Shown: piece by piece, positions 6,749 to 14,050 of the stretch | How positions within the stretch are numbered: position 1 is the first letter of the stretch | Layout: each line of letters starts with the position of its first letter | From: JAJBWD01 sp041670885 | Lineage (GTDB): Bacteria; Bacillota; Clostridia; Clostridiales; Clostridiaceae | Length of the DNA: 17,085 nt | NCBI GenBank assembly: GCA_041670885.1 | Contig: JBAXYJ010000034.1 | Location: 1 to 17,085, forward strand | Reading direction: 5' to 3' | Translations under genes and position numbers: made by a program | Notes under the pieces: model-generated | Told to the model about the DNA's origin: nothing | Databases searched by the model: none | Seen by the model: the letters and a program-made list of their open reading frames with translations, nothing else

Positions 6749-7594
6749 TTAAAACTTTTCGCCATATCCAAAAGCTCCATTTACCATACATGTCTTGGAA
6801 GCAAATAATGCTCCTTTTGCCAAGCTGTCCTCAATCAATTCCTTTCTATTGATTCCTTCATTTTTGTAATTTCCTATGTAATTCAGCAGGAAAGCTGTTA
6901 TAAAAGAATCTCCGGCTCCAAGAGTATCAATAGCTTTAACCAGATTGGGTTTTTGAATATAATAATCTTTCCCATCGCATAGTATTGCTCCTCTTGATCC
7001 TGCTGTACCTAAAGCAAAGCTGCTCCCTAAATCATGTGCCTGTTTAAGCAGTTTCTTAATTTCGTCATCATTCATATGACTGCAGGAGAAAAAACTAAAA
7101 TCAACATTTGGACATACCTTTTCAATAAACTCACTGTCAAAATTGTTTGAAAAATCATAAGCTATCGGGATTCCTGCTGCTTTTATTTTAATTATTTCAT
7201 TTTCCATATTATAGCTGTAACAGCTGGTATGAACTATATCAAAATTCTTTATATATTCCATATCTTCACTGCTCAAAATAATCGGATTATCCTTTTGTAC
7301 GCCGCCTTTATTCCCAACCAGAAAAACTCTGTCTCCATCAACCAGATTTACCCTGGCAAAACCATTTTCACCATCTGCCTGCCTGCATCTTGTAATATCA
7401 ATTTTAAGTTCTGTCAGCACCTTTATAATATGTGATGCTGCTTTATCCTTTCCGAAAGTCCCTAAGTAAGCAGAATCTGCTCCCAATTGTTTAGCGTAAG
7501 CACTAAAATTTAAAGCATTACCTCCGGGATACATTGTCCCAGTATGAATATATTTATCTACTACGTTGTCTCCTATCCCAATAACTTTTATCAT
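6749..7594 (-). CDS. frlD: FrlD-like kinase (PfkB family)
   Basis: This 281-residue PfkB/ribokinase-family kinase is the size of the FrlD proteins and has their hallmarks. These are the N-terminal GIGDNVVDKY (6-15), the sugar-binding MYPGGNALNFS (21-31), and the C-terminal signature DTLGAGDSF (223-231) with Asp229 as catalytic base and the GAG anion hole. It should use ATP to phosphorylate carbon 6 of an imported fructosyl-amino acid, making the substrate of the SIS deglycases. AAAGGTGA lies close before the ATG. It follows the first deglycase gene by about 40 bases and precedes the transporter genes, matching the frl gene set. Specificity for epsilon- or alpha-glycated amino acids cannot be read from sequence. 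Confidence 0.85.
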   Translation of the reverse strand: MIKVIGIGDNVVDKYIHTGTMYPGGNALNFSAYAKQLGADSAYLGTFGKDKAASHIIKVLTELKIDITRCRQADGENGFARVNLVDGDRVFLVGNKGGVQKDNPIILSSEDMEYIKNFDIVHTSCYSYNMENEIIKIKAAGIPIAYDFSNNFDSEFIEKVCPNVDFSFFSCSHMNDDEIKKLLKQAHDLGSSFALGTAGSRGAILCDGKDYYIQKPNLVKAIDTLGAGDSFITAFLLNYIGNYKNEGINRKELIEDSLAKGALFASKTCMVNGAFGYGEKF

Positions 7595-7635
7595 AATCTC
7601 ACCTTTTTACTAATTTTTATTAATAGTTTAATCTA

Positions 7636-8610
7636 TTAATATTGAAGCTTCCACATATATCTTCTTTCTGAAAGAGGATGATTTCTCTGCTCAGCCAGCT
7701 GCTCAGCATATATTCTCATTACATTTACAAATAATATAGGATTGAAGAACTCCGCTACTGACTCATCTATAGCATTAAGTCCGCACTCTTTTGCATCTAT
7801 TACTTCAATTTTCTGTCCAAATCTCTTAAGGAAATTTAATGCTCTTTCATCAAGTGGTCTGGTTCTTCCTTCACTCATCATCATTATGAATGGGCTTTCC
7901 TTATCTGTTATTTCAAATGGACCATGGAAATATTCACCTGAATGTATAGCGGCTGAGTTTACCCACTGCATTTCCATTAGTATACATATAGAGAATGCAT
8001 AGGTTTCACCATAAGCTGCACCGCTGCCCATAACATAAATCATTTTTTCATCTTTATAATTTTTACCAAATGCTTCAGCATTATTCTTTGTTAATTCTTT
8101 AGCTTTAACTATAATACTGTTTATTTTGTTAAATCCATCCATAGCTTCTTTATAATGATCATACCCTTCAGCCTGATTTAATATTTCAACTGATAATTCC
8201 AGAGGAATAGTTGTTTTCTGCTTTAAAACATCAGATTCATTCCCAAATTCATAAGCAATATTATAATCACCATATTCTGTAAGTGGTGAGTTTTCTGTAT
8301 GAGTAAGACATATTGTTACAGCCTTTTTTCCCTGTGAAAGTTTTGCTGCTTCAACAGTTTCCGGTGTATTGCCGCCGTGAGATACTAAAATTGCAACGGA
8401 ATTTTCTCCTAATGCTTTTGGAGTAGCATGTACAAATTCATTGCTGGTATAGTGTTCTACTCTGATATTTTTAGCTTCACTTTGAAGGAAATATTTAGAT
8501 GGATAAAAACTGGCAAATGATCCCCCGCAGGCTATAAAATAAACTTGCTTTATTCCTCCTTTATTCTGAGTTTTTTCAACAATGCTTTTTACAATTTCTT
8601 TTGCTGTCAT
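7636..8610 (-). CDS. frlB: FrlB-like fructosamine-6-phosphate deglycase
   Basis: This 324-residue two-SIS-domain protein would split fructosyl-amine 6-phosphate into glucose 6-phosphate and the free amino compound in the cytosol. Visible blocks are YFIACGGS (24-31), ILVSHGGNTPETVEA (84-98), the second SIS start YVMGSGAAYGE, and MEMQW ... HSGEYFHGPFE. Glu213 and His229 are 16 residues apart, matching the catalytic pair of this family. The C-terminal NHPLSERRYMWKLQY is typical of FrlB-type enzymes. An upstream ATG at 8640 would add ten residues, but the ribosome site GAGGAGGAG lies inside that extension and 5 bases before the ATG at 8610, so 8610 is the start. It is the first gene of the main operon, directly behind the operator-like element at 8642-8659. 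Confidence 0.85.
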   Translation of the reverse strand: MTAKEIVKSIVEKTQNKGGIKQVYFIACGGSFASFYPSKYFLQSEAKNIRVEHYTSNEFVHATPKALGENSVAILVSHGGNTPETVEAAKLSQGKKAVTICLTHTENSPLTEYGDYNIAYEFGNESDVLKQKTTIPLELSVEILNQAEGYDHYKEAMDGFNKINSIIVKAKELTKNNAEAFGKNYKDEKMIYVMGSGAAYGETYAFSICILMEMQWVNSAAIHSGEYFHGPFEITDKESPFIMMMSEGRTRPLDERALNFLKRFGQKIEVIDAKECGLNAIDESVAEFFNPILFVNVMRIYAEQLAEQRNHPLSERRYMWKLQY

Positions 8611-8615
8611 TTTAA

Positions 8616-8624
8616 CTCCTCCTC
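8616..8624 (-). promoter_or_regulatory. Ribosome binding site deciding the FrlB start
   Basis: GAGGAGGAG on the minus strand, 5 bases before the ATG at 8610. It is the strongest site in the operon and shows that the in-frame ATG at 8640 lies in the leader. Confidence 0.8.
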
Positions 8625-8641
8625 GTTTATTAGTTGTCATA

Positions 8642-8659
8642 TTGTATTAATACGTTATA
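8642..8659 (-). promoter_or_regulatory. Operator-like element and -10 of the frl operon
   Basis: The minus strand reads TATAACGTATTAATACAA. It contains the perfect palindrome GTATTAATAC (8644-8653) directly after a -10-like TATAAC. The same layout, TATAATGTTATATAACAA, is found at 9660-9677 before the regulator gene; together they give TATAAYGTWWTAWWACAA. The GT-N2-TA-N2-AC core resembles operators of HutC-type GntR regulators, which favours the FrlR-like protein at 8920-9654 as its ligand. Confidence 0.6.
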
Positions 8660-8674
8660 ATACTTCTTATGTTA

Positions 8675-8703
8675 ATGTTATCATGAATATTTTGAAATGT
8701 AAA
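8675..8703 (-). promoter_or_regulatory. Candidate promoter of the frl operon
   Basis: On the minus strand TTTACA (8698-8703, five of six matches) is followed by exactly 17 bases and TAACAT (8675-8680, four of six). A start near 8668 would place the palindrome at 8644-8653 in the early leader, suited to a roadblock. The alternative is that TATAAC at 8654-8659 is the -10, though no good -35 goes with it. Confidence 0.4.
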
Positions 8704-8757
8704 TAATTTTCAGAATATTTTTATAAAAAAATTTTAAGATTTATCCAGGTTTCAAGA

Positions 8758-8818
8758 CACCCTCTTCTATAAGTGGGTGACACTAAAATTCTGCTTCAGG
8801 TGGGGCAGACTCACCATC
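8758..8818 (-). mobile_element. Probable relic of an IS200/IS605-type right end
   Basis: A 12-codon open tail (8818-8783) ends DGESAPPEAEF-stop. Three bases later comes a hairpin (8758-8779): CACCC/GGGTG, one mismatch, CTT/AAG, four-base loop. A short Pro/Glu/Ala-containing TnpB tail followed at once by a small hairpin is how right ends of IS200/IS605 elements usually look. The GC content is also higher than in the surrounding spacer. No upstream transposase coding remains, so at most this is a fragment. Confidence is limited because the call rests on pattern memory. Confidence 0.35.
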
Positions 8819-8854
8819 TTAAATAGTATGTTTAGCTTAAGCTAATCTTAAATA
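8816..8854. repeat. Direct repeats around a 14-base palindrome
   Basis: ATCTTAAATA occurs at 8816-8825 and again at 8845-8854 in the same orientation. Between them, ending at the second copy, is the perfect palindrome TTAGCTTAAGCTAA (8832-8845). This could be a regulatory site or a scar next to the possible transposon end. No known regulator is recognised. Confidence 0.5.
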
Positions 8855-8867
8855 TTCATATTTTTAT

Positions 8868-8910
8868 AAAAAAAAGAACCATCACCTGATTATTTTATCA
8901 GGCAATGGTT
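8868..8910 (-). terminator. Terminator of the GntR regulator gene
   Basis: Minus-strand RNA forms AACCAT/ATGGTT (outer, 6 pairs), a 2x2 internal loop, CCTGAT/ATCAGG (inner, 6 pairs) and a 6-base loop. It is followed by CTTTTTTTT, and lies 9 bases past the stop codon. It is the strongest intrinsic terminator in the window and isolates the regulator gene from the operon it is thought to control. Confidence 0.85.
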
Positions 8911-8919
8911 TCATTTTTT

Positions 8920-9654
8920 CTATATGTTATTTGTATATGAAAGTTTATATTTATCTCCGTCTATATACTCTTCAGAAATATGAATTGGTATATTTTTTTC
9001 ATCATAAACTACGCCTTTTATAAGAAGAAGGGAAGACCCTTTATGTATTTTTAAATATTTTGGTTCGTCTTCTTTAGCTTTTACAATTTCTATTGAATTT
9101 AAACCCTTAAATGGAACAATGTTATATTTTTTTGATAATATTTCATATAAAGAACTGTTTAAATGTTCTTCATTCAGCAAAAAACTATAATTGTTATATG
9201 AAAAATAATTGTTTTCCACCATTATCGGGTCTTCATTTGCATATCTTATCCTCTGCATCCAGATAAGCTTATCACCTTTTTCAAGCTTAAGGCTGTCTAT
9301 TTGATCTTTAGTTGGATCTACTATGTCTTTTTTTGTAATTTTACTGCTTGGTGTTAGACCTTCTACTTTGCAGGCTGAAGAAAAGCTTAAAAATTTAATT
9401 ATCTCTCTATCGATTTTAGTCCTGCTGACAAATGTACCTTTACCCTGCTTTTTTACAAGCATTCCTTCCTCTACAAGCTCAGATATTGCACTTCTTACTG
9501 TTATCCTGCTTACATTATATTCTTTGCTTAATTCCTCTTCAGTTTGGATTTTATCCCCTTGTTTTAATTTTCCGCTTATTATTGAATCTTTAATTTTTGT
9601 CTTTAATTGCTGATATAGCGGAATCATATCATTTTGCATTAGCATACAATACAC
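8920..9654 (-). CDS. frlR: GntR/UTRA transcriptional regulator (FrlR-like)
   Basis: This regulator of up to 244 residues belongs to the HutC/UTRA branch of the GntR family. The N-terminal winged helix-turn-helix runs about 10-77 (IPLYQQLKTKIKDSI, QTEEELSKEYNVSRITVRSAI, wing GKGTFV). The C-terminal UTRA ligand domain runs about 95-238, ending in the usual HISEEYIDGDKYKL block. Such proteins normally repress a neighbouring catabolic operon until a pathway sugar phosphate binds the UTRA domain. Placement directly ahead of frlB-frlD matches FrlR. GGGGTG lies just before the first ATG and about 10 bases before a second one at 9645, so the true start may be 9645. A palindrome shared with the frlB promoter region lies just upstream, suggesting self-control. 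Confidence 0.85.
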   Translation of the reverse strand: MYCMLMQNDMIPLYQQLKTKIKDSIISGKLKQGDKIQTEEELSKEYNVSRITVRSAISELVEEGMLVKKQGKGTFVSRTKIDREIIKFLSFSSACKVEGLTPSSKITKKDIVDPTKDQIDSLKLEKGDKLIWMQRIRYANEDPIMVENNYFSYNNYSFLLNEEHLNSSLYEILSKKYNIVPFKGLNSIEIVKAKEDEPKYLKIHKGSSLLLIKGVVYDEKNIPIHISEEYIDGDKYKLSYTNNI

Positions 9655-9659
9655 CCCAT

Positions 9660-9677
9660 TTGTTATATAACATTATA
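9660..9677 (-). promoter_or_regulatory. Operator-like element and -10 of the regulator gene
   Basis: The minus strand reads TATAATGTTATATAACAA. A perfect -10 box (9672-9677) is fused to the 12-base palindrome TGTTATATAACA (9661-9672), which would cover the transcription start. No convincing -35 box is seen upstream. The element matches the one at 8642-8659 in layout. The rest of the spacer (9678-9799) is AT-rich and shows no terminator I would trust for the dynamin-like gene. Confidence 0.6.
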
Positions 9678-9799
9678 AAACATATCTTTTATAAGCATAT
9701 CATAATAATTAATATAAAACAATTATTGTGAATAGTTATACTAATTTATGCTTATCTATTACTTATTTTATAATTTATGAGTGTATCTAATTTAAACAA

Positions 9800-12403
9800 T
9801 TAATTTCTTATGCCAGTCCAAATATCTGTAAATACTGACATCTTATCCTCAATCTGATCAAAGAACTGTAATTTAGCATCTAGATAATTCATCTGCTCTT
9901 CTACATTCATTTTTGTCATTGATAAATCTTTCAATATCTCGCTGAAAGTACCTCTGTATGTACTTATTAGATTTTCCGCAGACTTGGAAATCTCAACTTT
10001 CAGCTCATCAATGCATTTAAAAATATTTTCCTCCAGATTAGCAAATAGTAAAATATACTCTCCTTCTACGCTGTCTTTGATTACTTTTAGCCAGGTGTTT
10101 TTAATTTCAGTTATTTTCTTACTGTCAATTGAATATGTACCAACCTTGTTTTCTAAAAAATGGTTTATAAACTTCTCAAAAAAATTCTCTCTAAACTCTA
10201 TGCTGTTTAATACCTCTTCCTTTATATTAATACTATTAATATTTATTTTAGGGATTTTACTAAGAGGCTTTCTGTTAAAGGCATGATCTACCTTTGGTAC
10301 CGTAATGTTAAAATCCTTTAAGTTATAATCCTTTTTAATTTTTTCACTAAAGGAAAGAACAATTTCCTTTATAGTAGTATCACATTCTTTAAAGTACTTT
10401 TCCTTTTGGTCTATATCCAAATTCACCTGATTCAGCAATTTTCCGATTAATTTATTAATTTCTTCCTCAATTTCGGTATTGTTTACAGAAAAATCAATAT
10501 TGAATCCTTCATTTTTCATTTCCTTTAAGTCGTCTTTATCCTTCATTCTAAGTCTCATGATAAATCTGTCAATTTTTTCTTCATAAACTTCTGAAATTTG
10601 GTCTATTCTGTCATTCCTCGATTCACTTATTTCATCGGTCAAGTCATCCCTAAGATTTCTAAAATTTACATTTTCACCAATCTCTTTCTGCATGGAATCA
10701 AAACTATCTATCATTTTCTGAAGCATTTCTTCTATTTCTTCTATTTCTTCCTGTTTCTGCAGCTTAGCATCTAATATATTTTTTACTATATCAAGATTTT
10801 TAAGTCTGACAAACAGTTCATCAATACTCCTTATAATTGATGAGTAAAGCTCAGTACTTGCCTTTTGCATTGCAATGTAAGTTGTATACTCAATTAATTT
10901 CTGCATGCCGCTTCTTTCTCTTAGTATATCAAGGCTTACATCATCTATTCCCTGAAAGCATTCCAGCTTCTCCAGCTGATCATCAACAAAGCTTAGGACA
11001 GTCATCTGATTTTTGCCAATATATTTTCTCTTAAGCTTTTTTAGCCTCTGCCGGAGTTCAATTCCGGAAAGCTGTTCAATTCTCTTACTTTCCCCTAAAA
11101 ATTTTAACTCTCTGCTGTCAATCTGGGACACCTTTATTATATCAAAATATGATCTGGCAGAGACTCCCAGTACTATAAATCCCTTATAACCCAGGTTGTT
11201 TAGCTTGCATCTGATATAGTCCAGAAATCTAACAACAGATTTATTTTCACATTCACTTAAATACATTTCGTCCAGTTTATTTACTGCAACAACTAATGAA
11301 TAAAACTTATCATGTTTTTCAAATTGTGACTTAATATCCTTGAAGAACGCTTCCTCATCCAGTGTAAGGTAGTTAGAATAATTAACAAGAAAGATTACTA
11401 CGTCGGATTTTTCTATCCATTTATATGCATTTTCCTTATGCATGTTTATTCCGTCTTTGCTGCTGTTGGCTCCTGCATAATTAGGTCCTGGAGTATCTAC
11501 TATGGCAAATGATGCAAAATCATTATTATTTTTCGTATAATGTATTTCCATATCATCAATTGAGCCTGCAATTTCAGGGTCATTCTGAGCTCTTTTAAAT
11601 TCATTATATGTAAACTTATATATATCTTCAGGAGAATCAAAGCAAATATTCTGATCTCCGTATATGAGACGGATCCGGCCATCTTTGCTGTTTTTATAAA
11701 CACAGGTATTAGGCGTAGGCAGTTCTAAGCTTGTGGGTGCATACTGCTCCTCAAGAAATGAATTAACTACTACACTCTTTCCTGATTTTTTAGTTGCCAT
11801 AACAGAAATATTTAAATCTCTATCCCCGGCTTTGTCCAGATTTTCTTCAATACTCTTTAAAATATTTAAAATATTTTCTTTTTCACCTGACAGCTCATCT
11901 ATTAAATCTATATCACTTATTAAATCCTGGGCTTTTGAAATGGACTTACTCATTTTATAAAAGCCCTTTTTAAATGCATTTGCCCTGGCTCTTTCTGCTT
12001 TTTCTTTTTTCATGGTTATGTCAATATCTAAATTTAAATAATTAAAAGACTGAATTATATCGCTGGCAAAAGTTTTATCTTCTGTATCAATTATGACCTG
12101 ATATGAATCAAGGTTATCTTCATCAAGTTCTTCTATCAATTCACTAAGAGAAGAAACATTTTCCTTAATACTATAATTTGTTTCTTTATCTGCTATTATT
12201 ACATTAATATTATCAAATTCTATCTCTCTTGCTGCTTTCAGAACATATAAGTAGCTTTCATCTATGGTAAGCTCTTCAATAAACCTATACAGTTCTTTTG
12301 ATTTGTCTATTATAAAAATAGGAATATCAAATGAATAGTTCTCCAATGTATTTTGTATCATTGATGAATCAGAACTTTCTCCTTTAATTTTAATTACTCT
12401 CAT
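9800..12403 (-). CDS. Dynamin-like GTPase
   Basis: This large cytosolic GTPase has 867 residues. The G domain starts near 195: G1 is ATKKSGKS (203-210) with Lys209 and Ser210, the switch I region is LPTPNT (228-233), G3 is DTPG (303-306), G4 is NKLD (375-378) and a G5-like SAR is at 415-417. Long helical stretches follow, with a predicted coiled coil at about 540-615 rich in Glu/Lys, as in bacterial dynamins that bind or remodel membranes. There is no signal peptide or clear transmembrane segment. Residues 1-135 form an alpha/beta-looking domain that I do not recognise. AAAGGAG lies 7 bases before the ATG at 12403, and the ATG at 12409 is too close to that site. It is the last gene after the Tad genes and the methyltransferase-like gene. 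Confidence 0.8.
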   Translation of the reverse strand: MRVIKIKGESSDSSMIQNTLENYSFDIPIFIIDKSKELYRFIEELTIDESYLYVLKAAREIEFDNINVIIADKETNYSIKENVSSLSELIEELDEDNLDSYQVIIDTEDKTFASDIIQSFNYLNLDIDITMKKEKAERARANAFKKGFYKMSKSISKAQDLISDIDLIDELSGEKENILNILKSIEENLDKAGDRDLNISVMATKKSGKSVVVNSFLEEQYAPTSLELPTPNTCVYKNSKDGRIRLIYGDQNICFDSPEDIYKFTYNEFKRAQNDPEIAGSIDDMEIHYTKNNNDFASFAIVDTPGPNYAGANSSKDGINMHKENAYKWIEKSDVVIFLVNYSNYLTLDEEAFFKDIKSQFEKHDKFYSLVVAVNKLDEMYLSECENKSVVRFLDYIRCKLNNLGYKGFIVLGVSARSYFDIIKVSQIDSRELKFLGESKRIEQLSGIELRQRLKKLKRKYIGKNQMTVLSFVDDQLEKLECFQGIDDVSLDILRERSGMQKLIEYTTYIAMQKASTELYSSIIRSIDELFVRLKNLDIVKNILDAKLQKQEEIEEIEEMLQKMIDSFDSMQKEIGENVNFRNLRDDLTDEISESRNDRIDQISEVYEEKIDRFIMRLRMKDKDDLKEMKNEGFNIDFSVNNTEIEEEINKLIGKLLNQVNLDIDQKEKYFKECDTTIKEIVLSFSEKIKKDYNLKDFNITVPKVDHAFNRKPLSKIPKININSINIKEEVLNSIEFRENFFEKFINHFLENKVGTYSIDSKKITEIKNTWLKVIKDSVEGEYILLFANLEENIFKCIDELKVEISKSAENLISTYRGTFSEILKDLSMTKMNVEEQMNYLDAKLQFFDQIEDKMSVFTDIWTGIRN

Positions 12404-12410
12404 ATCCATT

Positions 12411-12417
12411 CTCCTTT
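12411..12417 (-). promoter_or_regulatory. Ribosome binding site deciding the dynamin start
   Basis: AAAGGAG ends 7 bases before the ATG at 12401-12403. The ATG at 12407-12409 would leave a gap of one base, so the shorter protein is favoured. Confidence 0.65.
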
Positions 12418-12439
12418 CTACAGATGATATATTTATAAA

Positions 12440-13105
12440 TTATTCCTGGTATTCTGCTTTTAATTGTTTTTCTTTAATTTTGCCTATCCACCAAACCCTT
12501 TTCTTGTAATCTCCATACTCTGGGAAGTTTTTTTCCAGTATTTTTTCTTCATTTATAGCTCTAATAATCTGGAAAATAGCTTGCATTATAGAGGTAATTA
12601 TTATTGCTTTACTTTGATAAATAAGTATATTTGTAAAATACCAATATATGTAGCAGGAGTATAAGGGGTGCCTTGAAATACTATAAATTCCTTTAGTATT
12701 CAGCGTATTTGCTTCCGGTAAAACTGTCAGATTCTTACCTAGATTGATTACAGCTGCAATATAGAATGGAATTGCTGCAATACTTAGTACTATCCCCACA
12801 AACGCTATTGAAATGTTAGGATCAGCGGATTTAAGTTCAATGAAATGTCCTGTTACTAAAGTCAGATTACAGCCTATAAAACTTGCTATAACCATCCAGA
12901 TATTATCGTTCATATCCTTAGGCTTTTTTAGCATAGATGTAATTAGATAGCTGCAGGATAATATGTTCATCAGAACATAAGGTAAAACAAATATAATGAA
13001 AAATAAAATATTATCCTGATAGTTAGATATATTTTTTAATTCATGTAAAATATATGATATCATTGTACAAACACTAAAAAGTGTAACTATTGTTCTTTTA
13101 ATCAT
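12440..13105 (-). CDS. Membrane methyltransferase, ICMT/PEMT-like
   Basis: This 221-residue protein has four or five hydrophobic segments (about 5-22, 32-58, 68-88, 99-121 and 152-180). It carries the family signature of isoprenylcysteine carboxyl methyltransferase and phospholipid methyltransferase relatives: GIYSISRHPLY (139-149) followed by EEKILEKNFPEYGDYKKRV (186-204). These residues bind S-adenosylmethionine at the membrane face. The substrate is unknown; bacterial members methylate lipids or small hydrophobic compounds. AAAGGAG lies 7 bases before the ATG. It is 27 bases after tadC and about 36 bases before the dynamin-like gene, so it is most simply part of the same transcript. The N-terminal half is less conserved, so annotation beyond the fold would be a guess. 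Confidence 0.75.
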   Translation of the reverse strand: MIKRTIVTLFSVCTMISYILHELKNISNYQDNILFFIIFVLPYVLMNILSCSYLITSMLKKPKDMNDNIWMVIASFIGCNLTLVTGHFIELKSADPNISIAFVGIVLSIAAIPFYIAAVINLGKNLTVLPEANTLNTKGIYSISRHPLYSCYIYWYFTNILIYQSKAIIITSIMQAIFQIIRAINEEKILEKNFPEYGDYKKRVWWIGKIKEKQLKAEYQE

Positions 13106-13132
13106 ATATGAGCTCCTTTTTAAAATTATATT

Positions 13133-14047
13133 TTACTTACCAAATCCATTCATTAATCCTAATAAGGCCGGTGCAAGAAGTACTATGAACAGGCATGGAA
13201 ATATAAAAAATACCAGAGGAAACAATATTTTTACCGGCACCTTCATTGCAGCCTCTTCGGCCCTCTGCCTTCTTTTTCCCCTCTCCTCCTGAGACTTAAT
13301 TCTAAAAATCTGCACCATACTCATTCCCAGCTTTTCAGCTTGAAGAATACTATTAATTAAAGATATCATTGAATCAAATTTCAGCCTCTCTTTAAGTCCC
13401 AAAAATGCTTCCCTTCTTGATTTTCCAAGACGTACTTCTTCAAGGCAGGTATGAAATTCAGCTGATAATATTCCATTGGTTTTAGATACAACCTTATTCA
13501 TAGCCAAATCAAATCCAAGGCCTGCCTCCAGACTTACCGTCAAAAGGTCTATAAAATCAGGAAGCTCCTTAAGTGCCTTAGCATACCTGTTTTTTATTTT
13601 TGACTTTATGTAAACAATAGGTAAAAGTATACTAGCTAGGATTCCTGCTATAATAAGAAAAACAATACCATTTAGTTTTAAACCAATAATACTTCCAAAA
13701 ATTCCAAGTACAATTGGTAAGCTTATTCTGAAAATAGTAAGATATAAATGGAATTCAACACTTGTTATTCCCCAGGGGTTTCCCATTTGAAGTAATGATT
13801 TCTCCAGTTTTTCTTCCTTATCGGATGAAATATTTTTACTATAGAAATCTGTTCCCTTATCTCTAAAATAGTCTATTTTTTTCTTTAAACTCTGATCGTT
13901 TCTTTTTTTCTCAGAATTACTATTTGGCTGAGTTTCTCCTACATAAGTCTTTAGTCTTTTTTTTAATCTTATTTCATGCTCATGGCTTGATAAATAAACA
14001 TATAAGCACAGCATGGTTACTGTTAGTATGAAACAAATTTCAAGCAT
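13133..14047 (-). CDS. tadC: TadC, type II secretion F-type platform protein
   Basis: This 304-residue inner-membrane protein has a type II/IV secretion F domain at about 163-290, containing LPDFIDLLTVSLEAGLGF (162-179) and LQAEKLGMSMVQIFRIKSQEER (235-256). Transmembrane helices lie near 1-20, 100-145 (two) and 272-298. With TadB it forms the platform that the TadA ATPase acts on to assemble Flp-type pili. The segment 22-85 is charged and cytoplasmic. GAGGTG lies 6-7 bases before the ATG, partly inside the end of tadB, and only 3 bases separate the two genes, indicating translational coupling. Confidence 0.88.
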   Translation of the reverse strand: MLEICFILTVTMLCLYVYLSSHEHEIRLKKRLKTYVGETQPNSNSEKKRNDQSLKKKIDYFRDKGTDFYSKNISSDKEEKLEKSLLQMGNPWGITSVEFHLYLTIFRISLPIVLGIFGSIIGLKLNGIVFLIIAGILASILLPIVYIKSKIKNRYAKALKELPDFIDLLTVSLEAGLGFDLAMNKVVSKTNGILSAEFHTCLEEVRLGKSRREAFLGLKERLKFDSMISLINSILQAEKLGMSMVQIFRIKSQEERGKRRQRAEEAAMKVPVKILFPLVFFIFPCLFIVLLAPALLGLMNGFGK

Positions 14048-14050
14048 ATT

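Noticed and set aside
7619..7640. Inverted repeat ATTAATAG/CTATTAAT around the frlB stop
   Set aside because: All A/T but for one pair, with a six-base loop and no U tract; likely too unstable to matter.
8698..8712. Possible CcpA cre site (TGTAAATAATTTTCA) over the candidate -35 of the frl operon
   Set aside because: It lacks the central CG and is one base too long for the cre pattern.
9323..9613. Plus-strand open frame of 96 codons opposite the GntR gene, and similar ones at 14622-14912 and 9984-10286
   Set aside because: They lie wholly opposite well-supported genes, lack ribosome sites I can see, and encode hydrophobic, low-information sequence typical of antisense frames in AT-rich DNA.
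9678..9799. Terminator for the dynamin-like gene
   Set aside because: Only short A/T inverted repeats are present; no GC-containing stem with a U tract, so I do not call one.
11500..11703. Minus-strand 67-codon frame inside the dynamin-like gene
   Set aside because: It overlaps the conserved G domain in another frame and resembles no protein.
11774..11797. Missing first Gly in the P-loop of the dynamin-like protein (ATKKSGKS)
   Set aside because: Ala at this position is common in bacterial dynamin-like GTPases; the Lys and Ser that contact nucleotide are present, so this is not a sign of inactivity.
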